NCBI GenBank assembly: GCA_947452365.1
Contig: CANGCO010000002.1
Location: forward strand, 1-64,000
DNA length: 64,000 nucleotides
Direction: 5' to 3'
From: Caulobacteraceae bacterium
Lineage (GTDB): Bacteria > Pseudomonadota > Alphaproteobacteria > Caulobacterales > Caulobacteraceae
In this document: positions 27,343-35,316 of the stretch, in pieces
How positions within the stretch are numbered: the stretch's first letter is position 1
How the letters are laid out: each line of letters begins with the position of its first letter
Notes under the pieces: generated by a model
What the model was told of the DNA's origin: nothing
Seen by the model: the letters and a program-made list of their open reading frames with translations, nothing else
Databases searched by the model: none
Program-made: the position numbers and the translations under genes

Positions 27343-28125
27343 ATGGACCTTAGTCAGGCTTCCGTAATCGTAACCGGCGGCGCAGGCGGCTTTGGTAGTG
27401 CCACGGTGCGCCGCTTGGCCAAGCAAGGGGCCAAGCTGGTGATTGCCGATGTCGCCGATGAACGCGGCGAGGCCTTGGCCAAGGCGCTCGGCAATGGCTG
27501 CGTCTATGTTCATACCGACATTATGGACGAGGCCTCGATCGAAAAGGCGGTTCAGACGGCCGCTGATCTGGCACCACTACGCGCGGCCGTGATTGTTCAC
27601 GGCGGCCCAAGGGCGCCTGGCTCGACCGGCCCCGCGCGCACGGTCAATCGCGAAGGCAAGCGTCTGCCCCTAGCCCAATTTGCCCATACAGTGAATGTCT
27701 ATCTCAACAGCGCCTTTGCCGTGACCAGCATAGCCGCCGAAGCCATGGCCAAGAATATGCCGCTGGCCTCTAATCAGCGCGGGGTCATTATCAATACAGC
27801 CTCGATTGCCGGTTATGAGGGTCAGGCCGGACAGGCCGCCTATTCGGCGGCCAAGGGCGGCATTATTGGCATGACCTTGACCATAGCCCGCGATCTAGCC
27901 CCGATTGGCATTCGCGCCATGGCCATAGCACCCGGCACATTCTTGACCCTAGCCTATGCCGCCAGCATGACCGACGAGCAGGCCCAGGCCAAATGGGGAC
28001 CCATGGTCCCCAACCCACACCGCATGGGCGATCCCGACGAATACGCAGTCCTGGCTGCCCACATCGTCGAGAATGACTTTCTCAATGGCACGACCATCCG
28101 CCTCGATGGTGCCCAGAGGTTCTAG
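27343..28125 (+). CDS. Short-chain dehydrogenase, 3-hydroxyacyl-CoA dehydrogenase type
   Basis: A 260-aa SDR. Residues 8-21 form the nucleotide-binding motif VIVTGGAGGFGSAT, the strand end VIADVADE suits NAD, and the catalytic Ser-Tyr-Lys set is at NTASIAGYEGQ and AAYSAAKGG. Length and pattern are those of type 10 17-beta-hydroxysteroid dehydrogenase / 2-methyl-3-hydroxybutyryl-CoA dehydrogenase (HSD17B10-like), which oxidise 3-hydroxyacyl-CoA. This fits the beta-oxidation genes around it. It is 49 nt downstream of the CoA ligase and in the same direction, so they are probably co-transcribed. Confidence 0.88.
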   Translation: MDLSQASVIVTGGAGGFGSATVRRLAKQGAKLVIADVADERGEALAKALGNGCVYVHTDIMDEASIEKAVQTAADLAPLRAAVIVHGGPRAPGSTGPARTVNREGKRLPLAQFAHTVNVYLNSAFAVTSIAAEAMAKNMPLASNQRGVIINTASIAGYEGQAGQAAYSAAKGGIIGMTLTIARDLAPIGIRAMAIAPGTFLTLAYAASMTDEQAQAKWGPMVPNPHRMGDPDEYAVLAAHIVENDFLNGTTIRLDGAQRF

Positions 28126-28143
28126 AGCCCTATCAAGGACAAG

Positions 28144-29067
28144 TTATCCAATCGCCTCGGCATAGCCGGCATAGGAATGCTTCAAGGTGGCATGGTTTAA
28201 CAGCATTTCTGCCACCTGACGGGTGCCGTCGGCGGTATAGATACGGCTACGCACCCAATAGGACTCGGTTCGGCGGCTTTCCGACAAGGCGGCGATTTCG
28301 CGGCGGATCAGATAGTCTTGCCCGACAAACAAGGGCCCATCGATCAGGCGAATTTCCTGGTCGGCAAACAGGCCCACGGCCGGACCCTTGACCGGAAAGC
28401 CGGCCTGATGACTGGAATATTCCGCCAGAACACTGATCATTTCCAAGGGAATAATCGCCCGGCCCCAAGGCGAGCGGTGTGCGTCGCTATACCAGTCGCT
28501 GGGCTCCGTAATCACCGCCAACTTGTCGTTCAGGCTGAAAGGATAAAGCGCGCCCATATGCTGGTCTGGATCCATCCGGACCCGCTCATCAGCCTTGCCG
28601 GTCATGCCGACATGGAGATCTGCCAAGATCAGCAATTTTTCTGGCCGGCGCAGGGCGGCCATGCGCTGCTCAAGCAGGCTGGGTCCGGCATCCGGGCCGA
28701 TACTGGCGCTGGCTTCCAATACTTGTGTGCCGTCGGCCTTTTCCGCCCAGACCCGGGTCGAGCGGGCGCCAGGGGCCGGTATTTCGGCAAAGGCACGGAC
28801 CATTTCACCCTCGACCACCATATTCAGATAGTGCGCCGACAGACAGCCGTGCTCAAACCATTCCTGACCCCAGAGGTTTTCGAGCAAGGGCGCAAACAGG
28901 CTAAAATGGGTCGGCCCCTCAATCGGCCCGGCCCGAAAGCCGAGCTTCTCGGCCATGGCATCATCATGGATCGAGCTATGCCCGCCATATTCCTGATCGG
29001 CCAACATTTGGCGCGGCTGGCGCAGCGGCCCAGATAGGCTGAGCGGGGTCTGGGAACTGGCGGTCAT
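28144..29067 (-). CDS. Hotdog-fold (MaoC-like) protein, probable acyl-CoA dehydratase or thioesterase
   Basis: A 307-aa protein that looks like a double hotdog. One half around residues 40-135 has GFRAGPIEGPTHFSLFAPLL, reminiscent of the MaoC dehydratase pattern in which a Gly-Pro-x-His segment follows the active-site loop. The second half begins after about residue 190, with PWGRAIIPLEMISVLAEY and GPAVGLFADQEIRL. ATG 29067 is chosen as the start of conserved sequence; 29109 is the upstream alternative. It converges with the SDR, is followed by a TetR-like gene on the same strand and probably belongs to the same acyl-CoA route, hydrating or dehydrating an enoyl-CoA. The assignment is moderate. 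Confidence 0.6.
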   Translation of the reverse strand: MTASSQTPLSLSGPLRQPRQMLADQEYGGHSSIHDDAMAEKLGFRAGPIEGPTHFSLFAPLLENLWGQEWFEHGCLSAHYLNMVVEGEMVRAFAEIPAPGARSTRVWAEKADGTQVLEASASIGPDAGPSLLEQRMAALRRPEKLLILADLHVGMTGKADERVRMDPDQHMGALYPFSLNDKLAVITEPSDWYSDAHRSPWGRAIIPLEMISVLAEYSSHQAGFPVKGPAVGLFADQEIRLIDGPLFVGQDYLIRREIAALSESRRTESYWVRSRIYTADGTRQVAEMLLNHATLKHSYAGYAEAIG

Positions 29068-29139
29068 GGCGTTTCCTATTGAGTATTCGCCTTGGCGGCG
29101 ATTTTTCACCGAAAAAGCTTAAGGCGCTATCGGGCCTGG

Positions 29140-30441
29140 TCAAGCGAGATCCGTAGGGTTAGTGGCTAGGCCCAAGCCCAAAAAGGCAGTGATTTCATCG
29201 GCCAGTTGTCGTGGCGTGCGCGGATCATTCAGGCGCAGCCACTTGCGCAAACGGCCAAATGCGCCCGCGCTAACCTGTGCCACCATCAAGGTGTCGCAAG
29301 CCCGGCACGAACCATCGGCTATGCCGTCTTGAATAAAACCGCTGGCTTGGCGACTAAGCGCGCGGGCGCGGTCTGACAAGGCCCCGCGATACGCGTCGGC
29401 CAAGGCCTCAAGACCGGGCTGAGGCATGAGGGGTGTCAAGGCCCCAGCCTGGCCCTGGCTATTTAGGTGAGACACAAACAGCACCCGCTCCAACCCCGAT
29501 CGGCCCCCCGCTTGCGCCGCACCGGCAATCTGTTCAAACAGGTCAAAACCCCGCCCGTAACACCGCGTTACCAGGTCCGATTTGTCTCGCAGATAATGAT
29601 AGACAACGGCCTTGGATGCCCCAAGCTCGGCAACAATCTGATCCAAAGATGTGGCCTCAATACCTTGGCGATTGAACAGGTTCGATGCTGTGCGCAGCAA
29701 TTGCTCAATCTTCAAGGCAGGCGTGGCACAGCGGTTAAAGGCACTCACGGGGCCCGGCAAAAAACAGTCTGCGTCAAGCGAGCAGACAAACGGCTGGCGT
29801 TCGATCGCGATACCGCGATCAAGGATCGCCAAGGCGGCACTCATCAAGCGTTTGCGATATTTTTGGCTATGGTCACCGCTAACCCATTGCGGCGTCATCT
29901 GCGCCCAGGCCAGTATGCCGAACAGGCACTGGGCCACCACCTCGCTGTCACAAGGCCGAACACTGCCATCAGCCATGCCCGCCTTCAGAAAAGCGACCAA
30001 TACCGCCGTATTGCGCTCAATAGCCCGGATTATAATCTCAGCTTGAGACGCATCAAGCACGCCCAAATCATTCAAGACCGCCGTTTGAGGCCGCTCGGGC
30101 GCTAAGGCTAGACGGATAAAATCATAAACCCGCTGAAACCCGGACCCGGCTTGACTGGCCGTGGCCAGATCATTTGCGGTGCGCTCGCAAGCGCGCTGAT
30201 AGCACTGAAACACCAGATCTGCTCGGTCATTGACATAGTAATAAACCGAAGCCCGCGCCAAGCCCAACCGCTCGGCAATATCGGATAGGGATGTTCCAGC
30301 AATGCCGCGCGCATTGAACAGGGCGGTTGCACCATCCAGCAAGGCCTCGCGCTTGAGTTTACGCTGCGAAGGCCGACCACGCGCCTTGATCGGCGCGGCA
30401 GGCCTGTTGTCATAAGCAAGGAGGTCAGAGGGAATGAGCAC
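29140..30441 (-). CDS. Tandem TetR-TetR regulator (two HTH domains in one protein)
   Basis: A 433-aa protein in which two complete TetR-type domains follow each other. The first HTH is near residues 28-78 (ALFNARGIAGTSLSDIAERL, then ASVYYYVNDRADLV). A second, with the same order of features, starts near residue 245 (NLFNRQGIEATSLDQIVAEL, then AVVYHYLRDKSDLVTRC). Each is followed by its own helical ligand domain, with the two joined by a linker at about residues 215-245. A normal TetR protein is about 200 aa and dimerises; this one could act as a built-in dimer. It starts with GTG. It lies between the hotdog gene and a divergent TonB-dependent receptor, and probably regulates this catabolic cluster. 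Confidence 0.85.
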   Translation of the reverse strand: MLIPSDLLAYDNRPAAPIKARGRPSQRKLKREALLDGATALFNARGIAGTSLSDIAERLGLARASVYYYVNDRADLVFQCYQRACERTANDLATASQAGSGFQRVYDFIRLALAPERPQTAVLNDLGVLDASQAEIIIRAIERNTAVLVAFLKAGMADGSVRPCDSEVVAQCLFGILAWAQMTPQWVSGDHSQKYRKRLMSAALAILDRGIAIERQPFVCSLDADCFLPGPVSAFNRCATPALKIEQLLRTASNLFNRQGIEATSLDQIVAELGASKAVVYHYLRDKSDLVTRCYGRGFDLFEQIAGAAQAGGRSGLERVLFVSHLNSQGQAGALTPLMPQPGLEALADAYRGALSDRARALSRQASGFIQDGIADGSCRACDTLMVAQVSAGAFGRLRKWLRLNDPRTPRQLADEITAFLGLGLATNPTDLA

Positions 30442-30503
30442 AGACTAACGACTTTCAATTCTTAAGCGCAGTTTGACGCCGTCATAATTTAGTGTCGAAT
30501 AAC

Positions 30504-30552
30504 TTGACAGCCCGATTTCAACATGGCGATCTAACAACATTCTACGGTGTTG
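30504..30552 (+). promoter_or_regulatory. Possible promoter and operator upstream of the TonB-dependent receptor
   Basis: TTGACA (30504-30509) is a perfect -35 hexamer with a weak -10 candidate 17-18 bases on. Just after it is a short inverted repeat, CAACA (30535-30539) and TGTTG (30548-30552), with an 8-base spacer. The site lies between the divergent tandem TetR gene and the receptor, so it could be where that regulator binds. The -10 match and the repeat are both short. Confidence 0.3.
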
Positions 30553-30661
30553 AAGAATTGTAAGTCCAGCGACCTCGATAGCCAGGACCCAAAAATCGAA
30601 CCCGGAACGATACAAGATCGCGGCCAACAGCGGTTTCAAAAACCTCAGGGGAGAAACAAAC

Positions 30662-33031
30662 ATGTTGAATACAACTGTAACCCAAACCCGCGGACCAGGC
30701 AGGATTGGGCTGCGCAGGGCCATTTTGGCCAGTGTCTCAGTCCTTACCCTTATGACCGGTGCAGCTCAGGCCCAGCCCGTCGCGACCAGCCCAGAGGGCG
30801 GCGTGCCTGAAATCATTGTAACGGCGCAAAAGCGCGAAGAAAACGTCAATGCCGTACCTATGTCGATCACGGCCGCGACCGGTGAGCAGTTGAGGCGCGC
30901 GGGTGTCGCCGAGGTCCGTGACCTGGTCAAGATTGCACCGGGCTTTAGTTTTGCCGATTCCTATGTCGGCTCACCCATCTATACCCTACGCGGCATTGGC
31001 TTTAGCGATATCAGCCTGGGTGGGCGTTCGACCGTCAGCCTCTATGCCGATCAGGCACCGATCCCTTTTGCGATTGAAAGCCGAGGAGTCAATCTCGACC
31101 TTGAGCGGGTCGAAATCCTAAAAGGTCCTCAAGGCACGCTTTTTGGTCAAAATGCGACCGGCGGCGCGATCAATTTCATTGCGGCCAAACCGACAAAGAG
31201 CTTTGCAGCGGGACTAGACGCCAGCTATGGCACGTTTAATGCCTCTGACATCAGCGGCTTTGTCAGTGGGCCCCTGTCGGATACTGTTGGCGCGCGGCTT
31301 GCGGTCCAGAGCATCAAGTCTGATCCTTGGCAGAGGAGCTATACGACCGGCGCCAAAAATGGCGCAGATGAGGTTCAAAATGGCCGCTTAACCCTGGCGT
31401 GGGACCCGACTTCTCGGGTCAAGGTACAACTCAATATCAATGGTTCGGTCGACATGTCCGATGTGCAGGCCGGGCAATTGATCGCGATCACGCCATCTGT
31501 ACCGGCCGCGGCCCCCTTTATCCCGGGCCTACTGACCTATCCCTTGTCGCCAGCCAATGCCCGGGCAGCCGATTTTAATCCCGGCGACAATTACGGCAAG
31601 AATAACCGCTTCCTCCAGGCCACAGCCAAGATTGATTATACCGTATCCGACCACCTGACCCTCACCGCCTTGACCTCGGTCAGCCATTTCAAACAAGATC
31701 AGTTGCAGGACATTGACGGCACGAGCCTGTCCAACCTGAACCGCCATACGCGGGGCAAGATTAAGTCCTTTTCGCAAGAATTTCGAATGGCTGGGGATCT
31801 GAGCGCCAAGACCCATTACACTGTGGGCGTCAGCTATGCCGATGATGATGTGCGTGAAAAAAGTCAGAATATTCTGGCGCAAAGCAGCCAGTCGCTCTTG
31901 TTCACGGCGTTTGGCCTGCCCCTTTTTACCGGTTTTGCCGATACCAATAATCAAAAGTCACAAACCACGGCCCTATTTGCCGGCGCCGATTATGCCATTA
32001 GCGACACGGTCAAACTTTATGGTGGCGCGCGCTATACGCGCTCTAACAACAAGTTCAGCGGTTGTACCGCCGATCCGGGTGACGGGAGTTCGGCGGCGAT
32101 TTTTAATCCCTTCTGGAACTCGGTTCGGCTGGGCCTATCGCTGCCATTTAATACCCCGATCGCAAATGGCGGCTGCGTTACGGCGAGCGCGGCCTTTGCC
32201 CCTGGATTGGTGGTCGATAGCCTGAACGAGACCAATGTGTCTTGGCGGATAGGCGGCGAGTGGAAACCACGTGAGCGCACCTTGGTTTATGCCAATATCA
32301 GCAAGGGCTATAAGGCTGGCGGCTTCCCGTCGCTCGGCGCGACAGCGGCCAGTCAGTACCTACCGGCGACGCAAGAATCGGTCATTGCCTATGAAACCGG
32401 CTTCAAGACAACGACCGCCGACCGCAAAATCCATCTCGATGGTGCCGTCTTCTATTATGACTATCAGGACAAACAGATCCTGGGCCGGGTGCTAGATCCC
32501 CTGTTTGGCCCCCTGCTGCAGATGATTAATGTACCCAAGTCCAAGGTCACCGGCGCAGAGCTTCAGCTAAGCTGGTTCCCAATCACGGGCCTGACCCTGA
32601 CCGCCGGTGGCGCCTATGTGGACTCCAAAGTCTTGAACGGCTTTATTAATTACAATCCCGATGGCGTCCTGACCAATCTCGGCGGAGAGGCCTTCCCCAA
32701 TACGCCCAAATGGCAAATTGTTTCGGACGCAAATTACAGCTGGCCGATTAATGACCAATTCAAGGCGTTTGTCGGTGGCGGCGCGACCTATCAAGATAAG
32801 ACCAATAGCCAGTTGGGTGAATTGCCGACCCTCAATGTCAAGGCCTATACCTTGATCGATCTAAGGGCCGGGATTGAAAGCCAAGACGGGGTCTGGCGGC
32901 TGTCGGCCTGGGGCCGCAATGTCGGTGATGCCTATTACTGGACTGCAGCCAACCGTAATCTGGATACGACCGTGCGGTTTACGGGGCGACCAGCCACTTA
33001 TGGCGCATCCTTAAGCTACCGGTTCCACTAG
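30662..33031 (+). CDS. TonB-dependent outer-membrane receptor
   Basis: A 789-aa receptor. A signal peptide (about residues 1-38, ending AAQAQ) is followed by the TonB box EIIVTAQKREEN, with the Lys-Arg-x-x-Asn pattern usual in sphingomonad receptors. The plug domain then has TLRGIGFSD and LERVEILKGPQGTLFGQNATGGAINF, and the long beta barrel ends in SLSYRFH, with a terminal aromatic. It is intact, unlike the receptor at 2.1 kb. The ligand is unknown. The position next to acyl-CoA catabolism genes and a divergent TetR regulator suggests uptake of a hydrophobic organic acid, steroid or terpenoid rather than iron, although siderophores cannot be excluded. Confidence 0.9.
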   Translation: MLNTTVTQTRGPGRIGLRRAILASVSVLTLMTGAAQAQPVATSPEGGVPEIIVTAQKREENVNAVPMSITAATGEQLRRAGVAEVRDLVKIAPGFSFADSYVGSPIYTLRGIGFSDISLGGRSTVSLYADQAPIPFAIESRGVNLDLERVEILKGPQGTLFGQNATGGAINFIAAKPTKSFAAGLDASYGTFNASDISGFVSGPLSDTVGARLAVQSIKSDPWQRSYTTGAKNGADEVQNGRLTLAWDPTSRVKVQLNINGSVDMSDVQAGQLIAITPSVPAAAPFIPGLLTYPLSPANARAADFNPGDNYGKNNRFLQATAKIDYTVSDHLTLTALTSVSHFKQDQLQDIDGTSLSNLNRHTRGKIKSFSQEFRMAGDLSAKTHYTVGVSYADDDVREKSQNILAQSSQSLLFTAFGLPLFTGFADTNNQKSQTTALFAGADYAISDTVKLYGGARYTRSNNKFSGCTADPGDGSSAAIFNPFWNSVRLGLSLPFNTPIANGGCVTASAAFAPGLVVDSLNETNVSWRIGGEWKPRERTLVYANISKGYKAGGFPSLGATAASQYLPATQESVIAYETGFKTTTADRKIHLDGAVFYYDYQDKQILGRVLDPLFGPLLQMINVPKSKVTGAELQLSWFPITGLTLTAGGAYVDSKVLNGFINYNPDGVLTNLGGEAFPNTPKWQIVSDANYSWPINDQFKAFVGGGATYQDKTNSQLGELPTLNVKAYTLIDLRAGIESQDGVWRLSAWGRNVGDAYYWTAANRNLDTTVRFTGRPATYGASLSYRFH

Positions 33032-33220
33032 ACTTGAACGGCCTGGGGCGGCCAAGCGCTGCTCCAGGTCACCCTTCATGCACTTTGGACATTATCACGT
33101 TAAATTGGACCTCATCCACATGGTTTTGGCCATAGCAGCTGGGGCCGCTGGTTTGGTTGCGCAGGTACCGCCGCCAGGATTTATGTTGGCTATGTTGTGA
33201 ACGGCGCGGCCTGACCGGCC
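33032..33220. other. Intergenic spacer with one tiny hydrophobic open frame
   Basis: This 189-base spacer separates the receptor (+) from the HPP gene (-), which converge. It contains an open frame from ATG 33078 to TGA 33200 that could encode a 40-residue hydrophobic peptide, but it has only a weak ribosome-binding site and I recognise no family. GC-rich inverted GGCC/CGGCC segments near 33205-33220 might help transcription end. Otherwise I see nothing definite. Confidence 0.25.
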
Positions 33221-33925
33221 CTATTTGTGATTCTTTGCCCGCAGGCCTAGGTCCTGAAACAAGCCCTCTAGATCAGCGCGGCTGATATCCAGGGTCTCGC
33301 CATAGGCGCTTAGGGCCGCATCCAGGTCCTCATGGCTCAGGACCAAGACGGGCTTGGTAGGTTGAGGGTGCGCCCGGTGCGGATAAGATCGGCCGGTCAC
33401 ATTGTTGTACACAAGGGCCGCCGCCGTTAGGACCAAGCTGTTGAGCAAGACGGGCACGAGCACAAAGCCATAGCCGATCGCCACAATCTTGGGCCCGCCC
33501 AAGACCGCGATCATGGCAATAGCCCCGCTGGGCGGATGCAGGCAACGCAAGGCCGACATGGCCAGCATGGCTACCATTACCGCAACTGCCGCTGCGACCA
33601 AGGGCGGGTGCAGCCACTGCGCCGCCGTAACCCCGACCAGGGCCGCGACCAGATGGCCACCGACCACGGACCAGGGCTGGGCCAAGGGACTGGCGGGCAC
33701 AGCAAACATTAATATGGCCGAGGCCCCCATGGGGGCGATCAATAGCGGCGCGGTCAAGGCATTGTCGGTCCAAGGGCTGCAAAACACACCCGTCAGAGCA
33801 AGCCCAATGCCTATGCCAAGCCCTGCACGCAAGCGCTCACCATGGCCCATAGCCATAGGCTCTGGCACAAACCGCTTCAGCCATGTGATCCCGGCGTCAC
33901 CCGCCATGCGAAATAGCCTTGCCAT
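33221..33925 (-). CDS. HPP-family integral membrane protein
   Basis: A 234-aa protein with the features of HPP-family membrane proteins: four or five hydrophobic segments in residues 25-165 and the motifs LLIAPMGASAILMFAVP, AQPWSVVGGHLVAALVG and CLHPPSGAIA, which contain the name-giving His-Pro-Pro. The C-terminal tail, about 60 residues after GRSYPHR, is hydrophilic. Proteins of this family have been linked to nitrite transport in chloroplasts and cyanobacteria, but the bacterial role is not settled. Starts at 33925 or 33907 (MAGDAG) are both possible; the first overlaps the upstream ArsC-like gene by 29 nt, the second by 11 nt. The overlap suggests one transcript. Confidence 0.83.
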   Translation of the reverse strand: MARLFRMAGDAGITWLKRFVPEPMAMGHGERLRAGLGIGIGLALTGVFCSPWTDNALTAPLLIAPMGASAILMFAVPASPLAQPWSVVGGHLVAALVGVTAAQWLHPPLVAAAVAVMVAMLAMSALRCLHPPSGAIAMIAVLGGPKIVAIGYGFVLVPVLLNSLVLTAAALVYNNVTGRSYPHRAHPQPTKPVLVLSHEDLDAALSAYGETLDISRADLEGLFQDLGLRAKNHK

Positions 33926-34253
33926 AAAGATCAGGCTTAAACCCCACTAGCCGCTGTATGCCCAGATCCAAAACCGGCCGCTTGATCATGGAGGGCTGGG
34001 CCAGCATCAGGTCTATCGCCCGCGCTGCGTCTAGAGCCTGCCGGTCGAGTTCGGGCAGATTACGAAAGGTGGTTCCAGCCCGGTTGAGCACCACCTCCCA
34101 GCCCAGTTCATCCACCCAGGCCTGAAGGCGGGCCCGGTCGATTCCGACCGCCTTATAGTCGTGAAACTGATAGGCAACGCCATGCTGGTCCAACCAGTCT
34201 CTAGCCTTCTTCATCGTGTCGCAGGCCTTGATACCGTACAGGGTTGGAGTCAT
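33897..34253 (-). CDS. ArsC/Spx-like (YffB) thioredoxin-fold protein
   Basis: A 118-aa small protein of the arsenate reductase-like family. The motif GIKACDTMKKARDWL puts a single Cys at about residue 11, as in YffB and Spx relatives, and not a CxxC thioredoxin pair. The later FRNLPELDRQAL and PSMIKRPVLDLG match the family's conserved Arg-Pro turn. YffB-like members are thought to be glutathione-dependent thiol reductases, and arsenate is not necessarily their substrate. It is followed by the HPP gene with overlapping ends. No ars regulator or efflux gene is nearby. Confidence 0.83.
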   Translation of the reverse strand: MTPTLYGIKACDTMKKARDWLDQHGVAYQFHDYKAVGIDRARLQAWVDELGWEVVLNRAGTTFRNLPELDRQALDAARAIDLMLAQPSMIKRPVLDLGIQRLVGFKPDLYGKAISHGG

Positions 34254-34369
34254 AGCGCTTTCGCCTCTTCTTCAGAACCTTTTGCCCATCACGCGCAATT
34301 TTGGGTGAAATGGCAACCATCTCGTCCCATAGTATGAAAAATGTCGTAAAATACTGGACAGGAAACCCC

Positions 34370-35191
34370 ATGAGCCATCCAAGTCCCGCTAATGATCTCA
34401 GCCCAGAAGTGCTGTATGAGGTCAGTGACCATATCGCCACCCTGACCCTAAATCGGCCAGAGCGGATGAATACGATCAGCCGCGCCATGCTCAATCAATT
34501 GACCGAGCAGCTCTTGGTCGCCGATCGTCACCCCGATGTGCGGGTGGTCATCCTGACCGGCAAGGGACGCGCCTTTTGCGCCGGTCTTGACCTGACCGAG
34601 GTCACCAGCCCCGGCGAAGGCGGGATTTCCAATGGCACCACCCAATCGACCAATCTGGATCTCAAATCCACCCCGCCAACCGTCATGTTCAATATGGAAA
34701 AGCCGACCATCTGCGCCCTAAATGGCTCTGCGGCGGGCTATGGTCTGGATACGGCCCTGGGCTGCGATATCCGCATCATGGCCAAGAACGCCAAGCTAGC
34801 GGCGGCCTTTACCAAGCGCGGCATTGTGCCGGAATCTGGCGGCACCTGGTTTTTGCCGCGCCTGATCGGTTGGTCCAAGGCGGCCGAGCTGATCTTTACC
34901 GGCCGCACGCTTTTGGCCGACGAAGCCCTGGCCATGGGGCTGGTTAGCCAGGTGGTCGAGGATGATCAGGTCCAGACCCTGGCCCGCGCGCTTGCCACCG
35001 AGATTGCCGCCAATGCGCCCCTGGCGGTGCAGGCCTCGAAGCGCATGATGCGGATGGGTCTGTCCGAGACCTTTAACGACCATGTCCATCATGTGTTTTT
35101 ACAATTATTGCCCCTGCTCAAGACCCATGACGCGAGGGAAGGCATGCTGGCCTTTATGGAAAAACGCGCGGCAATTTTTGAGGGACGCTAG
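34370..35191 (+). CDS. Enoyl-CoA hydratase family protein
   Basis: A 273-aa crotonase-fold enzyme with TLNRPERMNTIS near the N-terminus, FCAGLDLTEV and NGSAAGYGLDTALGCDIRI for the two oxyanion-hole parts, and KRGIVPESGGTWFLPRLIG in the substrate region. The tail EKRAAIFEGR is typical. ATG 34370 is preceded by AGGAAACC. The upstream in-frame region overlaps a promoter-like zone and is unlikely to be coding. It stands alone: its left neighbour is divergent, and a strong inverted repeat separates it from the glpD operon on its right. The reaction, whether hydratase or isomerase, cannot be decided from sequence. Confidence 0.83.
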   Translation: MSHPSPANDLSPEVLYEVSDHIATLTLNRPERMNTISRAMLNQLTEQLLVADRHPDVRVVILTGKGRAFCAGLDLTEVTSPGEGGISNGTTQSTNLDLKSTPPTVMFNMEKPTICALNGSAAGYGLDTALGCDIRIMAKNAKLAAAFTKRGIVPESGGTWFLPRLIGWSKAAELIFTGRTLLADEALAMGLVSQVVEDDQVQTLARALATEIAANAPLAVQASKRMMRMGLSETFNDHVHHVFLQLLPLLKTHDAREGMLAFMEKRAAIFEGR

Positions 35192-35254
35192 GCCAGAGCC
35201 TCCAATACATCGCGCGGGCCGTTTTTTACATTGACCCGTCATGCCGAAAAAGCC

Positions 35255-35294
35255 GATCAGGAACCTTGCGACAGGTTTTCAAGGTCTCCTGATC
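35255..35294 (+). promoter_or_regulatory. Long inverted repeat/hairpin in front of the glpD operon
   Basis: GATCAGGA-ACCTTG (35255-35268) pairs with CAAGGT-C-TCCTGATC (35280-35294). That gives a 14-bp stem with one bulged base around an 11-nt loop, ending 22 bases before the glpD start codon and followed by TTTA. It may be the operator of a glycerol regulator, a structured leader controlling translation, or a terminator of the upstream hydratase gene. Nothing in the sequence separates these readings. Confidence 0.5.
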
Positions 35295-35316
35295 TTTACA
35301 CGAATAGGCGCTAATC

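Noticed and set aside
28318-29037. A 239-codon frame opposite the hotdog gene.
   Set aside because: It has a composition (many Gln, Arg, His) typical of antisense reads, and the opposite strand has recognisable domain features.
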